Source of the DNA: Methanomassiliicoccales archaeon
GTDB lineage: Archaea; Thermoplasmatota; Thermoplasmata; Methanomassiliicoccales; UBA472
NCBI GenBank assembly: GCA_025457905.1
Contig: JALOTM010000069.1
Location: 1-5,901, forward strand
Direction of reading: 5' to 3'
DNA: 5,901 bases
This document shows, piece after piece, positions 1 to 5,901 of the stretch. Made by a program: the position numbers and the translations under genes. Under the pieces are notes generated by a model that saw nothing but the letters and a program-made list of their open reading frames with translations, had not been told where the DNA came from and ran no database searches. How positions within the stretch are numbered: position 1 is the first letter of the stretch; each line of letters starts with the position of its first letter.

Positions 1-678
1 TGCAATAAACATATAATAAGGAATGCAATTGAGATTAACCTGTTTGCGCCATAGTTCAGCCCAGATCCCGGGAGAATCGTTGATATGTCGTAATATAGGT
101 GATTGTGTCCTGATTTGTGCACCTGTTGAACGGACGATCCGGATGGCTTTCTGCACTGCTTCCGTTGACAATTCTACTGGATGATTGAAGTGTGCCATGA
201 TGGCAAGATTGATACCTGCAGAAACAATTTTCTCAAATAATAGGATTAATTCGTCTGAATCCCGATCGGTCAGGAATCGGTATGGCCAGTATGAGAATGC
301 CTTCGTCCCGATCCTTATCGTTTGCAGATTAGGCAGATTGGCAGAGAGAATGGGTTCAATATAACCCCGAAGAAGTTTCGTGCTCATAACCAGGGGGTCC
401 CCGCCGGTAACGCCCGTCCCTCTGGCCCCGATGGAGCGCGCCTCGGAGAGCACGTCCTCGTCCGAGCGGGCCCTCATCTCGTCCGCGAAGACGACCTCCC
501 TCCCCTTCTTCTCCCTTGACAAGGGGCAATAGTAGCAGCCGCTCCGGCAAACGCCCGTGACCAAGAGCACCATCTTGGCGCCCCGGCGGCATAGCTGGCA
601 TCCTTTGGGCAGCGAACGGGTGTAGGCAGAGCCCGCCTCCATGTCCTTGATACGAGGTGCGCTCATCCGCACAGCCAC
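1..678 (-). CDS. Radical SAM protein, 3' end beyond window; COG2108-like N-terminus joined to KamA-like remainder
   Basis: This is the start of a radical SAM (4Fe-4S, S-adenosylmethionine cleaving) enzyme; the substrate is not identifiable. The visible 226 residues contain a leading Cys pair (C27-x2-C30 in KGCQLCRRGAKMVL), the cluster motif C44-x3-C48-x2-C51 (VCRSGCYYCPLS) and the SAM-binding TGGDPL at 91-96. Up to there it resembles the archaeal COG2108 family (related to pyruvate formate-lyase activase). From residue 97 on it instead resembles KamA/lysine 2,3-aminomutase-like proteins: STKLLRGYIEP, IRIGTKAFSYWPYRF, MAHFNHP, RHIND and PYYMF. GC content also changes there, from about 65% (361-660) to 44% (1-360). 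I chose the GTG start because an AGAGGAGG ribosome site lies 7 bases upstream; an in-frame ATG at 666 is the alternative. It is divergent from pyrF. Radical SAM membership is clear from the sequence. The two-family reading is from memory of the families, and whether the join is biological is uncertain. Confidence 0.88.
   Translation of the reverse strand, partial: MAVRMSAPRIKDMEAGSAYTRSLPKGCQLCRRGAKMVLLVTGVCRSGCYYCPLSREKKGREVVFADEMRARSDEDVLSEARSIGARGTGVTGGDPLVMSTKLLRGYIEPILSANLPNLQTIRIGTKAFSYWPYRFLTDRDSDELILLFEKIVSAGINLAIMAHFNHPVELSTEAVQKAIRIVRSTGAQIRTQSPILRHINDSPGIWAELWRKQVNLNCIPYYMFIA
391..408 (-). other. Composition and family switch point inside the radical SAM gene
   Basis: These six codons encode TGGDPL, a motif that both radical SAM families share. 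On the pyrF side the codons end almost entirely in G or C. On the other side codons such as ATT, TCT, AAT, TTA and CTT appear at once. The reading frame is intact across the join. A conserved, GC-rich motif is where either homologous recombination or assembly collapse would be expected to join two related genes. The exact base cannot be fixed by eye. Confidence 0.6.
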
Positions 679-685
679 GGCGGGG

Positions 686-693
686 CCTCCTCT
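686..693 (-). promoter_or_regulatory. Ribosome binding site of the radical SAM gene
   Basis: Read on the minus strand this is AGAGGAGG, a strong match to the archaeal anti-Shine-Dalgarno CCUCC. It ends 7 bases before the GTG at 678 and 19 before the ATG at 666, so it favours the GTG. An in-frame TGA (minus strand, about 696-694) just upstream rules out a longer protein. Confidence 0.7.
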
Positions 694-723
694 TCAATCT
701 TTGCTAGGTTCGGGCGAGGCATG

Positions 724-732
724 CTTTTTATC
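724..732. promoter_or_regulatory. A/T-rich TATA-like element between the divergent genes
   Basis: The sequence CTTTTTATC is the only strongly A/T-rich patch in the 82 bases between the two start codons. Read on the plus strand, transcription about 25 bases downstream would begin near 752-756, giving pyrF an almost leaderless mRNA; this agrees with the lack of a convincing ribosome site before its ATG. Read on the minus strand as GATAAAAAG, transcription would begin near 703, leaving a leader that contains the AGAGGAGG ribosome site. One element could therefore serve both genes. The start-site positions are inferred from the usual archaeal spacing. Confidence 0.45.
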
Positions 733-760
733 GGGGCTAGGCCTTCTTCATACAGGTCCC

Positions 761-1405
761 ATGAGGAAGCAGACCCGTCTCATTCTGGCACTGGACGAGA
801 CCGATGTCGCCAGGGCGATGGCCGTGGCCGAGGCGGCGGCCGATCAGCTGGACGCCATCAAGGTCAATTGGCCCCTGGTGCTGGCCGGAGGGCCTAAGGT
901 CATCACCTACTTGGCCGAGCTGGCCCCGGTGGTGTGCGACTTCAAGGTGGCGGACATACCCAACACCAACCGCCTCATCGCCGAGAGTGCCTTCCATCAC
1001 GGGGCGTCAGGCAATAACGTCCACGCCATCACCGGCCGCGATTCGGTCCAGGCGGTCGTGGAAGAGGCCAAGGGGAAGGAGGTGTTCGTGGTCACGGAGA
1101 TGAGCCACCCCGGGGGCAAGGAGTTCACCGCCCCCGCCGCCGACCAGCTGGCCCGGGTGGCGGTGGAGGCCGGGGCCACGGGGGTGATCGCGCCGGCCAC
1201 CAGGCCAGAGCGCATCGCCCACATCCGCTCCCTCATCGGGGGCAGGCTGATCCTCTCCCCGGGGGTGGGGGCGCAGGGAGGCAGCGCCGCGGACGCCCTC
1301 AGGAACGGCGCGGACTACATCATCGTCGGAAGGGGCATCTATGGGGACCGGGACCCGCGCGCCGCAGCGATACGCTACGCGAGGCAGGCCCGGGAGGCGC
1401 TTTGA
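761..1405 (+). CDS. pyrF: Orotidine 5'-phosphate decarboxylase (archaeal type), complete
   Basis: Catalyses the last step of de novo pyrimidine synthesis, OMP to UMP plus CO2, as a cytosolic TIM-barrel dimer. The 214 residues match the usual archaeal length. Visible family residues are D12 in LILALD, K34 in AIKVNWPLVL, the catalytic D60-x-K62-x2-D65-I (DFKVADIPNTN), EMSHPGG at 113-119, PATRPER at 145-151, the phosphate-binding SPGVGAQGG at 166-174 and IIVGRGIY at 187-194. By recall it aligns closely with the well-studied Methanothermobacter enzyme. The segment G84-NNVHAITG is less typical than the family's usual A-D-x(2-4)-V-H-G, but the histidine is kept. The open frame continues upstream to an ATG at 641. 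That start would overlap the divergent gene and add 40 residues with no family match, so 761 is preferred. A terminator-like hairpin follows, suggesting a monocistronic transcript. Confidence 0.96.
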   Translation: MRKQTRLILALDETDVARAMAVAEAAADQLDAIKVNWPLVLAGGPKVITYLAELAPVVCDFKVADIPNTNRLIAESAFHHGASGNNVHAITGRDSVQAVVEEAKGKEVFVVTEMSHPGGKEFTAPAADQLARVAVEAGATGVIAPATRPERIAHIRSLIGGRLILSPGVGAQGGSAADALRNGADYIIVGRGIYGDRDPRAAAIRYARQAREAL

Positions 1406-1412
1406 AGGGTTG

Positions 1413-1453
1413 AAAAAGCGTTTATCCGTATGAGAGCCAGAATGCTTTTTTTT
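1413..1453 (+). terminator. Hairpin plus T-run after pyrF
   Basis: AAAAAGCGTT (1413-1422) pairs with AATGCTTTTT (1441-1450) as a 10-base-pair stem with one G-T wobble and an 18-base loop. The T-run totals 8 T's (1446-1453). It begins 8 bases past the pyrF stop and ends 20 bases before the aglB TATA box. Archaeal termination depends mainly on the T-run, so the stem may be incidental, but the placement fits the end of pyrF. Confidence 0.5.
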
Positions 1454-1473
1454 GCCTGTCTGGGGAAAGAACG

Positions 1474-1481
1474 TATTTATA
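1474..1481 (+). promoter_or_regulatory. TATA box of aglB
   Basis: TATTTATA is a good archaeal TATA match, preceded by the purine-rich GGGGAAAGAACG that could serve as the TFB recognition element. At the usual spacing, transcription would start near 1502-1506. This gives a leader of about 20 bases holding the ribosome site, and indicates that aglB is transcribed independently of pyrF. Confidence 0.65.
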
Positions 1482-1511
1482 GTGGATTTGTAATCAGTTG
1501 TCAAATCCTAT

Positions 1512-1518
1512 AGGAGAT
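1512..1518 (+). promoter_or_regulatory. Ribosome binding site of aglB
   Basis: AGGAGAT contains GGAG at 1513-1516, which ends 7 bases before the ATG at 1524. This spacing fixes the start codon. Confidence 0.7.
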
Positions 1519-1523
1519 AGCTG

Positions 1524-4500
1524 ATGGCATCTAAGGAGGGAGGGTCAGGCGACCCCACCGGAAAGAGCCGCCTCAATTTTCTAAGCTCGCTGGGCAAGGG
1601 CAGTGATTCCTGGCTCAGCCGCAATTGGCGTACGGCGGTCATACTCGTCCTCGTGGTATTGCTGGCCTTCTTCGTTCGGAGCTATTTTGTGTGGGGCCCA
1701 TCTGTCGACAACGGATACCTCTATTCCGGAGGGTCCGATTCCTATTACCACGCGAGAGTCATCGACTACGTCTCCCAAACGGGGAAGCACCTCTACATGG
1801 ACCCACTGCTCAACTATCCGTGGGAAATGAGGAACCCCCGCCCGCCCCTGTTCGACTGGTCCGTCGCCGTCACGGGCATGGTCTGGTCCGGGATCTCGGG
1901 CGACGCGGTCTCGGACAGCGCCAACCTGGTCCTGATAGGGGCCACCGCCTTCTGGGGCGCCCTCACCTGCATCCCTGTCTACCTGATAGGCCGCGAGGCC
2001 TTCAACCGCAAAGCCGGCCTAGTGGCGGCCTTCCTGTTCGCCCTCACCGCTGGGCACATCGAGAGGTCGGTGGCGTCCCAGGCGGACCACGATGCCATGA
2101 TCCTGTTCTTCGTGGTGTTCGGGTTCTACTTCCTGCTCAAGAGCCTCAAAGCCATCACTGGCGACCGCTGGGTATCCAAATGGAAGGAGCCCAAGGCCGT
2201 TTCCGCGGGCCTGAGGTCGTACTTCCAGATGAACCAGGTCTCGCTCATTTACGCCGCCCTGGGCGGGGTGTGCGTGGCCGCCGTGGCCTTCATCTGGACC
2301 GGGTACATGTACATCCTGATCATCGTCCTGGTCTACTTCCTTCTGCAGGTCTTCATCAACCGCTTCCGCAACGTGGACTCGATGGGGGTCATGATGAGCG
2401 TGCTGGTGATGCTAGGCCTGGCCTTCTTGCTCGCAGCCCCCCTCTACTGGACCATGGACTACTGGGGCACCTGGTACGACGTTCCCCTCCTGCTCTTCCT
2501 GGGCATGATGTTGGTCGGTGCGATATTCGTGAGCACCCGCGACCTGCCCTGGACCTTGGTGGTCCCTTCCTTCCTGATATTGGTGGCCGTGGCGCTCGCG
2601 GCCCTGTTCTACGTGGCGCCCAACCTCTTCGACGCCATCATCACCGGGCAGGGCTACCTGGTCAAGAGCAAGCTCTATTCCACCATCTCCGAGGCGCAGG
2701 CCCCCAACTTCTCGACCTTGGCCATGTCCTTCGGGATAGTTACCTTCTGGCTCTCCCTGGTCGGGATCGGGTACGCTGTGACCAAGATCCGCAAGAACCT
2801 CTCCCCCTACTTCGTGTTCCTGGTCGTCTGGACCGGCACCGCTGTCTTCATGGCCGCCTCCGCAGGGAGGTTCCTGTTCAACGCCGCCCCCGCCTTCGCC
2901 ATCATGGCAGGCTGGATTCTGGTCCTGGTCATCGACGCGGTCAAGTTCCGGGACTATCCCAGAGGATTGGAGAACCCCACCCGGCCTTGGCGCTCGCCCT
3001 GGCCCTGGTTCAAGAGCGTCTTCCGCGTGAAGTACGTGATGGCGGTGTTCTTCCTGTTCATGCTGGTACTCGTGCCCAACGCCTGGGCGGCGGTGGACGC
3101 GGGAATACCCTCGGAGTACAAGAAGCAGTACGACCTGCAGGTCTACAACGCCATGCCATCGGCGCTGAGGCCTTCGGACTACGACTCCATCAACGGCACG
3201 GAATGGTACTTCGGGGCCTTCGGCTTCAGCCTGCCCCTGCCGACTCAGTACTGGCCAGCGGCCTGGAGCTGGTACAGCACGCAGAACAACAACCTGCCCG
3301 TGACCGAAAGGCCGGCCTTCCTGTCATGGTGGGACTACGGGTTCGAGGCCATACAGGAGGGGCAGCACCCCACCGTGGCCGATAACTTCCAGAACGGCTA
3401 CCAGTTCGCCGGGAACTACATCACCTGCACCGACGAGACCCAGGCCATCGCCATGCTGATCACCCGGTGCATCGAGTACCAGGACGTCAGCGAGGGCTCG
3501 CCGGTATCCAACGCGCTCACCGTGCACGGCGTGGACGCCGCGGCGGTCCGGGACATACTGCACAACCCGTCGAAGTACGTGCCCGTGGTCTTGGACAACC
3601 CGGAGGTCTACGGCAACTTCAGCACCGACCTCTCGGCGGCGAACGCCAAATACGTCGCCGCCCGCGTGCAGATAGCCGAGATCGGGGAGAGCGAGTGCGC
3701 CTCCCTCTACAACGAGATACGGGCCATCACCGGCAGCGACATCGGCTATTTCGCCATCGACTCCCGCCTGTTCCCGTTCTCGGCCACAGGCTACAACATC
3801 TTCTATGCCCCGGCCAAGCTGTCTGACCACGTCATAGACGATGCCAGCAATGCGCCGGTGGAGTTCTATGAGATATACGCGGTGGTCATCTACAACGGCC
3901 AGCAGCAGACCGTACTGGTGGGGGACGTGACCTCGGACATGACGGTCATCGACTATGAGATCGTCTACACCGCGGCCTTCTACGAGACCATGCTCTACCG
4001 GGCGTTCATGGGCTATGGGCCCTATGACATCGGCTACACGGAGCAGGGGATCCCGGGAATCTCCGGCTCCCTGGCCAGCCTTCCCCCGATGCAGGGCTGG
4101 AACCAGACCCACTTCCGCATGGTCTATCGCACCGCCTACTACAACCCCTTCCCCGAGGACCAAGTGGCCAACCACAGCGATGCTTGGAGGGCCATATCCT
4201 ACGATGAGGCGCTGGTCCTGAAGGAGCTCATAGCCAATGGGGAGGCCATGGGCGTGGTGGACACGTCCGCCTATGGGCTCACCCAGGGCACGGTCTTCGT
4301 GCAGTACTACGATGGAGCCTTGATCCAGGGCCAGGTCAAGACCGAGTCCGGCCTTCCCTACCCCAACGTCTGGGTCACCGTGCTCGATGAGTACGGCATC
4401 CCGCATGACTACGTGAAGACCGACGAGAACGGCCACTACAGCGTGATCGCGCCCTTCGGGGACGTGGAGCTCGTCTACTCGGTCGGTACCCTGGACAAGA

Positions 4501-5901
4501 GGCTCCTGTACGCCACAGAGCTAGACCGCACCGAATTCTTCGTCACCTACGCCCAGGCCATGAGGCAGGCCGACTACACCATCGACGGTGACATCACCAT
4601 CACCAGCTCCGACCTCAAGGGCAAGGTCTATTGGGACGTGGACGGCGACGGCTCTTTCGACTCCTCGGTCGACGAGCTGATCGTGGGCGCCACCGTGGTG
4701 GCGGAGAGCGAGGACCTGAGCTTCGAGATACAGGCCACGACCAGCTCCAATGGCTACACCATCAGCAACATGCCGGCCATCAAGGTCGATGTCTATGCCA
4801 TCGTGGAAGGTCATCCAACGACCCCGATCGAGACGCAGATATTGCCCCTGGCGGACACCACCGTGGACATAGGGATAATACCGGCCGCCATCACTGGCAC
4901 GGTCTCCTACATGGACGGGACCCGGGCCACAGGGTTCGAGGTCCTCCTGTCCGACAAGGTGAACGGCACGGTCAGCTCGGCGCTGATTGACAGCACCGGC
5001 AACTTCGTCTTCGGGTCCTTGGTCTATGGGGAGTACGAGGTGAGCTCGGGCGTGAGCGGCACCACCTTCGGCCCGCTGGACATCCTGCTCAGCGACGGCG
5101 AGACGGTGGCCAAGGACCTAACGGTCCAGGACGCCGCCCACCTCTCCGGACAGGCCTGGCTCTCCACCGGGAGGGTAGCGGCCAACGCCACCATCACCCT
5201 CAAGAGCGACGACCTGAGCATCACCGTACGGGCTGACCGAGCGGGCTATTACTCCGTGGACGTCCCGGCGGGGACCTACAACATCTATTCGGCCTTCGTC
5301 TCGGAAGGCAGGGACCTGGCCGTCCTGAGCCTGGTGCAGCTGGGCGCGGGCACGACCGTCTACAATCCCCTCCTGGTACCGGCCAGCTACGTCCAGGGCA
5401 AGGCCCAGGGGACCTCCTACTTGGACGCGCTGACCATGCGCTTCCAGTCGCGCACCACAGGGGCGACATGGACGGCCCTGACCAATGAGACCGGGCAGTT
5501 CCGAGCCATCCTCCCCAATGACGTCTACTTCCTGCAGAACGGAGAGCAGGGAGGGGCGCACTGGAGCGATGTGACCATCACCTCCTCAGGGACCCTGACC
5601 GTGGTCCTCGTCACCTCGGCGAAGGTGTCCGGCAACATCTGGTACGACGCCGACGGCGACGGCATCAAGGACAGCGGCGAGGGGCTGGAGGGCGTGAGGA
5701 TAGCAGTGAGCGACGCCGATGGAAGGAGCGTCTCCACCCTCAGCGGCATCGGTGGAAGCTACGAGTTCCAGCTGGTGCCCGGAAAAGCCTACTACATGGC
5801 GGTCGAGGAGTACGGCTACGCCGCCTATCTCAAGTCCTTCGAGCCCCTGACCTCATCGGTGGCCGTCAACATCGAGCTCAAGGCGCTCAACCGCACCGTG
5901 A
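1524..5901 (+). CDS. aglB: STT3-family oligosaccharyltransferase AglB with long repeat extension; 3' end beyond window
   Basis: AglB transfers a lipid-linked oligosaccharide to Asn in N-x-S/T sequons on the outer face of the archaeal membrane. After a polar N-terminus, about 13 hydrophobic segments span roughly residues 37-522. Catalytic-region motifs are visible: metal-binding SDSYYHAR (D72), NPRPPLFDW (104-112), D188-H-D190, TISE at 387-390 in the external loop, and AGRF with R449. The soluble domain begins near 523 and carries the sequon-binding WWDYG at 602-606. IDSRLFPFS at 745-753 also looks family-typical. I could not place the DK/MI motif with confidence. From about residue 933 the protein continues through six tandem beta-sandwich modules, so it already reaches 1459 residues, whereas family members are generally about 600-1000. 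No in-frame stop occurs before the edge. It has its own promoter and ribosome site. The STT3 identity is near certain; the function of the extension is unknown. Confidence 0.95.
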   Translation, partial: MASKEGGSGDPTGKSRLNFLSSLGKGSDSWLSRNWRTAVILVLVVLLAFFVRSYFVWGPSVDNGYLYSGGSDSYYHARVIDYVSQTGKHLYMDPLLNYPWEMRNPRPPLFDWSVAVTGMVWSGISGDAVSDSANLVLIGATAFWGALTCIPVYLIGREAFNRKAGLVAAFLFALTAGHIERSVASQADHDAMILFFVVFGFYFLLKSLKAITGDRWVSKWKEPKAVSAGLRSYFQMNQVSLIYAALGGVCVAAVAFIWTGYMYILIIVLVYFLLQVFINRFRNVDSMGVMMSVLVMLGLAFLLAAPLYWTMDYWGTWYDVPLLLFLGMMLVGAIFVSTRDLPWTLVVPSFLILVAVALAALFYVAPNLFDAIITGQGYLVKSKLYSTISEAQAPNFSTLAMSFGIVTFWLSLVGIGYAVTKIRKNLSPYFVFLVVWTGTAVFMAASAGRFLFNAAPAFAIMAGWILVLVIDAVKFRDYPRGLENPTRPWRSPWPWFKSVFRVKYVMAVFFLFMLVLVPNAWAAVDAGIPSEYKKQYDLQVYNAMPSALRPSDYDSINGTEWYFGAFGFSLPLPTQYWPAAWSWYSTQNNNLPVTERPAFLSWWDYGFEAIQEGQHPTVADNFQNGYQFAGNYITCTDETQAIAMLITRCIEYQDVSEGSPVSNALTVHGVDAAAVRDILHNPSKYVPVVLDNPEVYGNFSTDLSAANAKYVAARVQIAEIGESECASLYNEIRAITGSDIGYFAIDSRLFPFSATGYNIFYAPAKLSDHVIDDASNAPVEFYEIYAVVIYNGQQQTVLVGDVTSDMTVIDYEIVYTAAFYETMLYRAFMGYGPYDIGYTEQGIPGISGSLASLPPMQGWNQTHFRMVYRTAYYNPFPEDQVANHSDAWRAISYDEALVLKELIANGEAMGVVDTSAYGLTQGTVFVQYYDGALIQGQVKTESGLPYPNVWVTVLDEYGIPHDYVKTDENGHYSVIAPFGDVELVYSVGTLDKRLLYATELDRTEFFVTYAQAMRQADYTIDGDITITSSDLKGKVYWDVDGDGSFDSSVDELIVGATVVAESEDLSFEIQATTSSNGYTISNMPAIKVDVYAIVEGHPTTPIETQILPLADTTVDIGIIPAAITGTVSYMDGTRATGFEVLLSDKVNGTVSSALIDSTGNFVFGSLVYGEYEVSSGVSGTTFGPLDILLSDGETVAKDLTVQDAAHLSGQAWLSTGRVAANATITLKSDDLSITVRADRAGYYSVDVPAGTYNIYSAFVSEGRDLAVLSLVQLGAGTTVYNPLLVPASYVQGKAQGTSYLDALTMRFQSRTTGATWTALTNETGQFRAILPNDVYFLQNGEQGGAHWSDVTITSSGTLTVVLVTSAKVSGNIWYDADGDGIKDSGEGLEGVRIAVSDADGRSVSTLSGIGGSYEFQLVPGKAYYMAVEEYGYAAYLKSFEPLTSSVAVNIELKALNRTV
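4635..4661 (+). other. Asp-rich calcium-type loop 1 in the AglB extension
   Basis: This encodes D-V-D-G-D-G-S-F-D (residues 1038-1046), preceded by GKVYW and followed by S-S-V-D-E. Alternating acidic residues with glycines in the D-x-D-G-D-G-x-x-D arrangement are the calcium-binding signature of SdrD B-type repeats. Metal binding is inferred from the motif. Confidence 0.6.
5646..5672 (+). other. Asp-rich calcium-type loop 2 in the AglB extension
   Basis: This encodes D-A-D-G-D-G-I-K-D (residues 1375-1383), preceded by SGNIWY and followed by SGEGLEGVRI. It is the closest SdrD B-type match in the window and aligns position by position with the loop at residues 1038-1046, about 337 residues earlier. 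Calcium binding is inferred from the motif. Confidence 0.65.

Larger units (their letters stand above)
4326..5901 (+). repeat. Six tandem beta-sandwich modules coded in the 3' part of aglB
   Basis: The protein from about residue 935 shows a recurring pattern: a G-x-V or G-x-A strand opening, then a strand with hydrophobic alternation, then a turn G-x-Y/F-x-hydrophobic followed by P/G-x-Y. The turn glycines are near residues 970, 1077, 1159, 1241, 1324 and 1411, a spacing of 82-107 residues. Examples of the turn are TDENGHYSVIAP, DRAGYYSVDVPAGTY, NETGQFRAILP and GIGGSYEFQLVPG. This is the signature of carboxypeptidase-regulatory-like / SdrD B-like Ig folds, known as stalk and surface-protein modules. 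The repeats are diverged in DNA, so they are old rather than recent duplications. The last module is near the edge and more may follow. Confidence 0.75.

Noticed and set aside
1..360. AT-richer left end as an insertion sequence or phage remnant
   Set aside because: The stretch is fully coding for a KamA-like enzyme segment, with no transposase, inverted ends or target duplication visible.
356..697. 113-codon minus-strand open frame over the radical SAM start
   Set aside because: It is in a different frame from the radical SAM protein, whose cluster motif and TGGDPL are coded in the overlapping frame running through the left edge.
641..760. Upstream ATG at 641 as the start of pyrF
   Set aside because: It would add 40 residues without family similarity and overlap the start of the divergent gene. 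The family's normal N-terminus begins at 761.
1625..3385. 586-codon open frame on the plus strand inside aglB
   Set aside because: Out of frame with clear STT3 motifs on the same strand. Its product is rich in Arg, Gly, Pro and His with no membrane segments, which is typical of a shadow frame in GC-rich coding DNA.
3324..4436. 370-codon open frame antisense to aglB
   Set aside because: It mirrors the third-position GC bias of aglB, has low-complexity Val/Gly/His/Asp composition and no recognisable motif, and the sense strand encodes WWDYG and the soluble domain.
5899..5901. TGA at the very end as a stop for aglB
   Set aside because: The aglB frame reads GTG at 5898-5900, leaving a single A, so this TGA is out of frame and the gene remains open.

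Overview
The window reads as archaeal chromosome, probably from a GC-rich euryarchaeon of the Thermoplasmata/Methanomassiliicoccales type. The support is a full-length archaeal-type OMP decarboxylase, an STT3/AglB oligosaccharyltransferase, archaeal TATA-like promoter elements, a GGAG-type ribosome binding site and free use of AGG and ATA codons. The phylum assignment is an inference; the domain assignment is well supported.

Layout. (1) Positions 1-678, minus strand: the N-terminal 226 residues of a radical SAM protein whose 3' end lies beyond the left edge. Its first ~96 codons are GC-rich and resemble the archaeal COG2108-type radical SAM family. The rest is AT-richer and resembles the KamA (lysine 2,3-aminomutase-like) family. 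The switch falls at the shared TGGDPL motif, so this is either a real chimeric gene or a contig mis-join. (2) Positions 679-760: a short divergent promoter region with one obvious A/T-rich element. (3) Positions 761-1405, plus strand: pyrF, complete, 214 residues, with all catalytic residues. (4) Positions 1406-1523: a hairpin/T-run terminator, then a TATA box and ribosome binding site for the next gene. (5) Position 1524 to the right edge, plus strand: aglB, open at its 3' end after 1459 codons. It has the usual membrane domain and WWDYG-bearing soluble domain. These are followed by an extension of more than 500 residues made of about six tandem beta-sandwich repeats, two of which carry Asp-rich calcium-loop signatures.

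The three genes do not form an obvious pathway. pyrF makes UMP, from which nucleotide-sugar precursors derive, and AglB transfers the lipid-linked glycan to proteins outside the cell. However, each gene appears to have its own promoter, so a functional link is only a loose inference. No RNA gene, CRISPR array, insertion sequence or prophage was seen, and no gene-free stretch exceeds about 120 bases.
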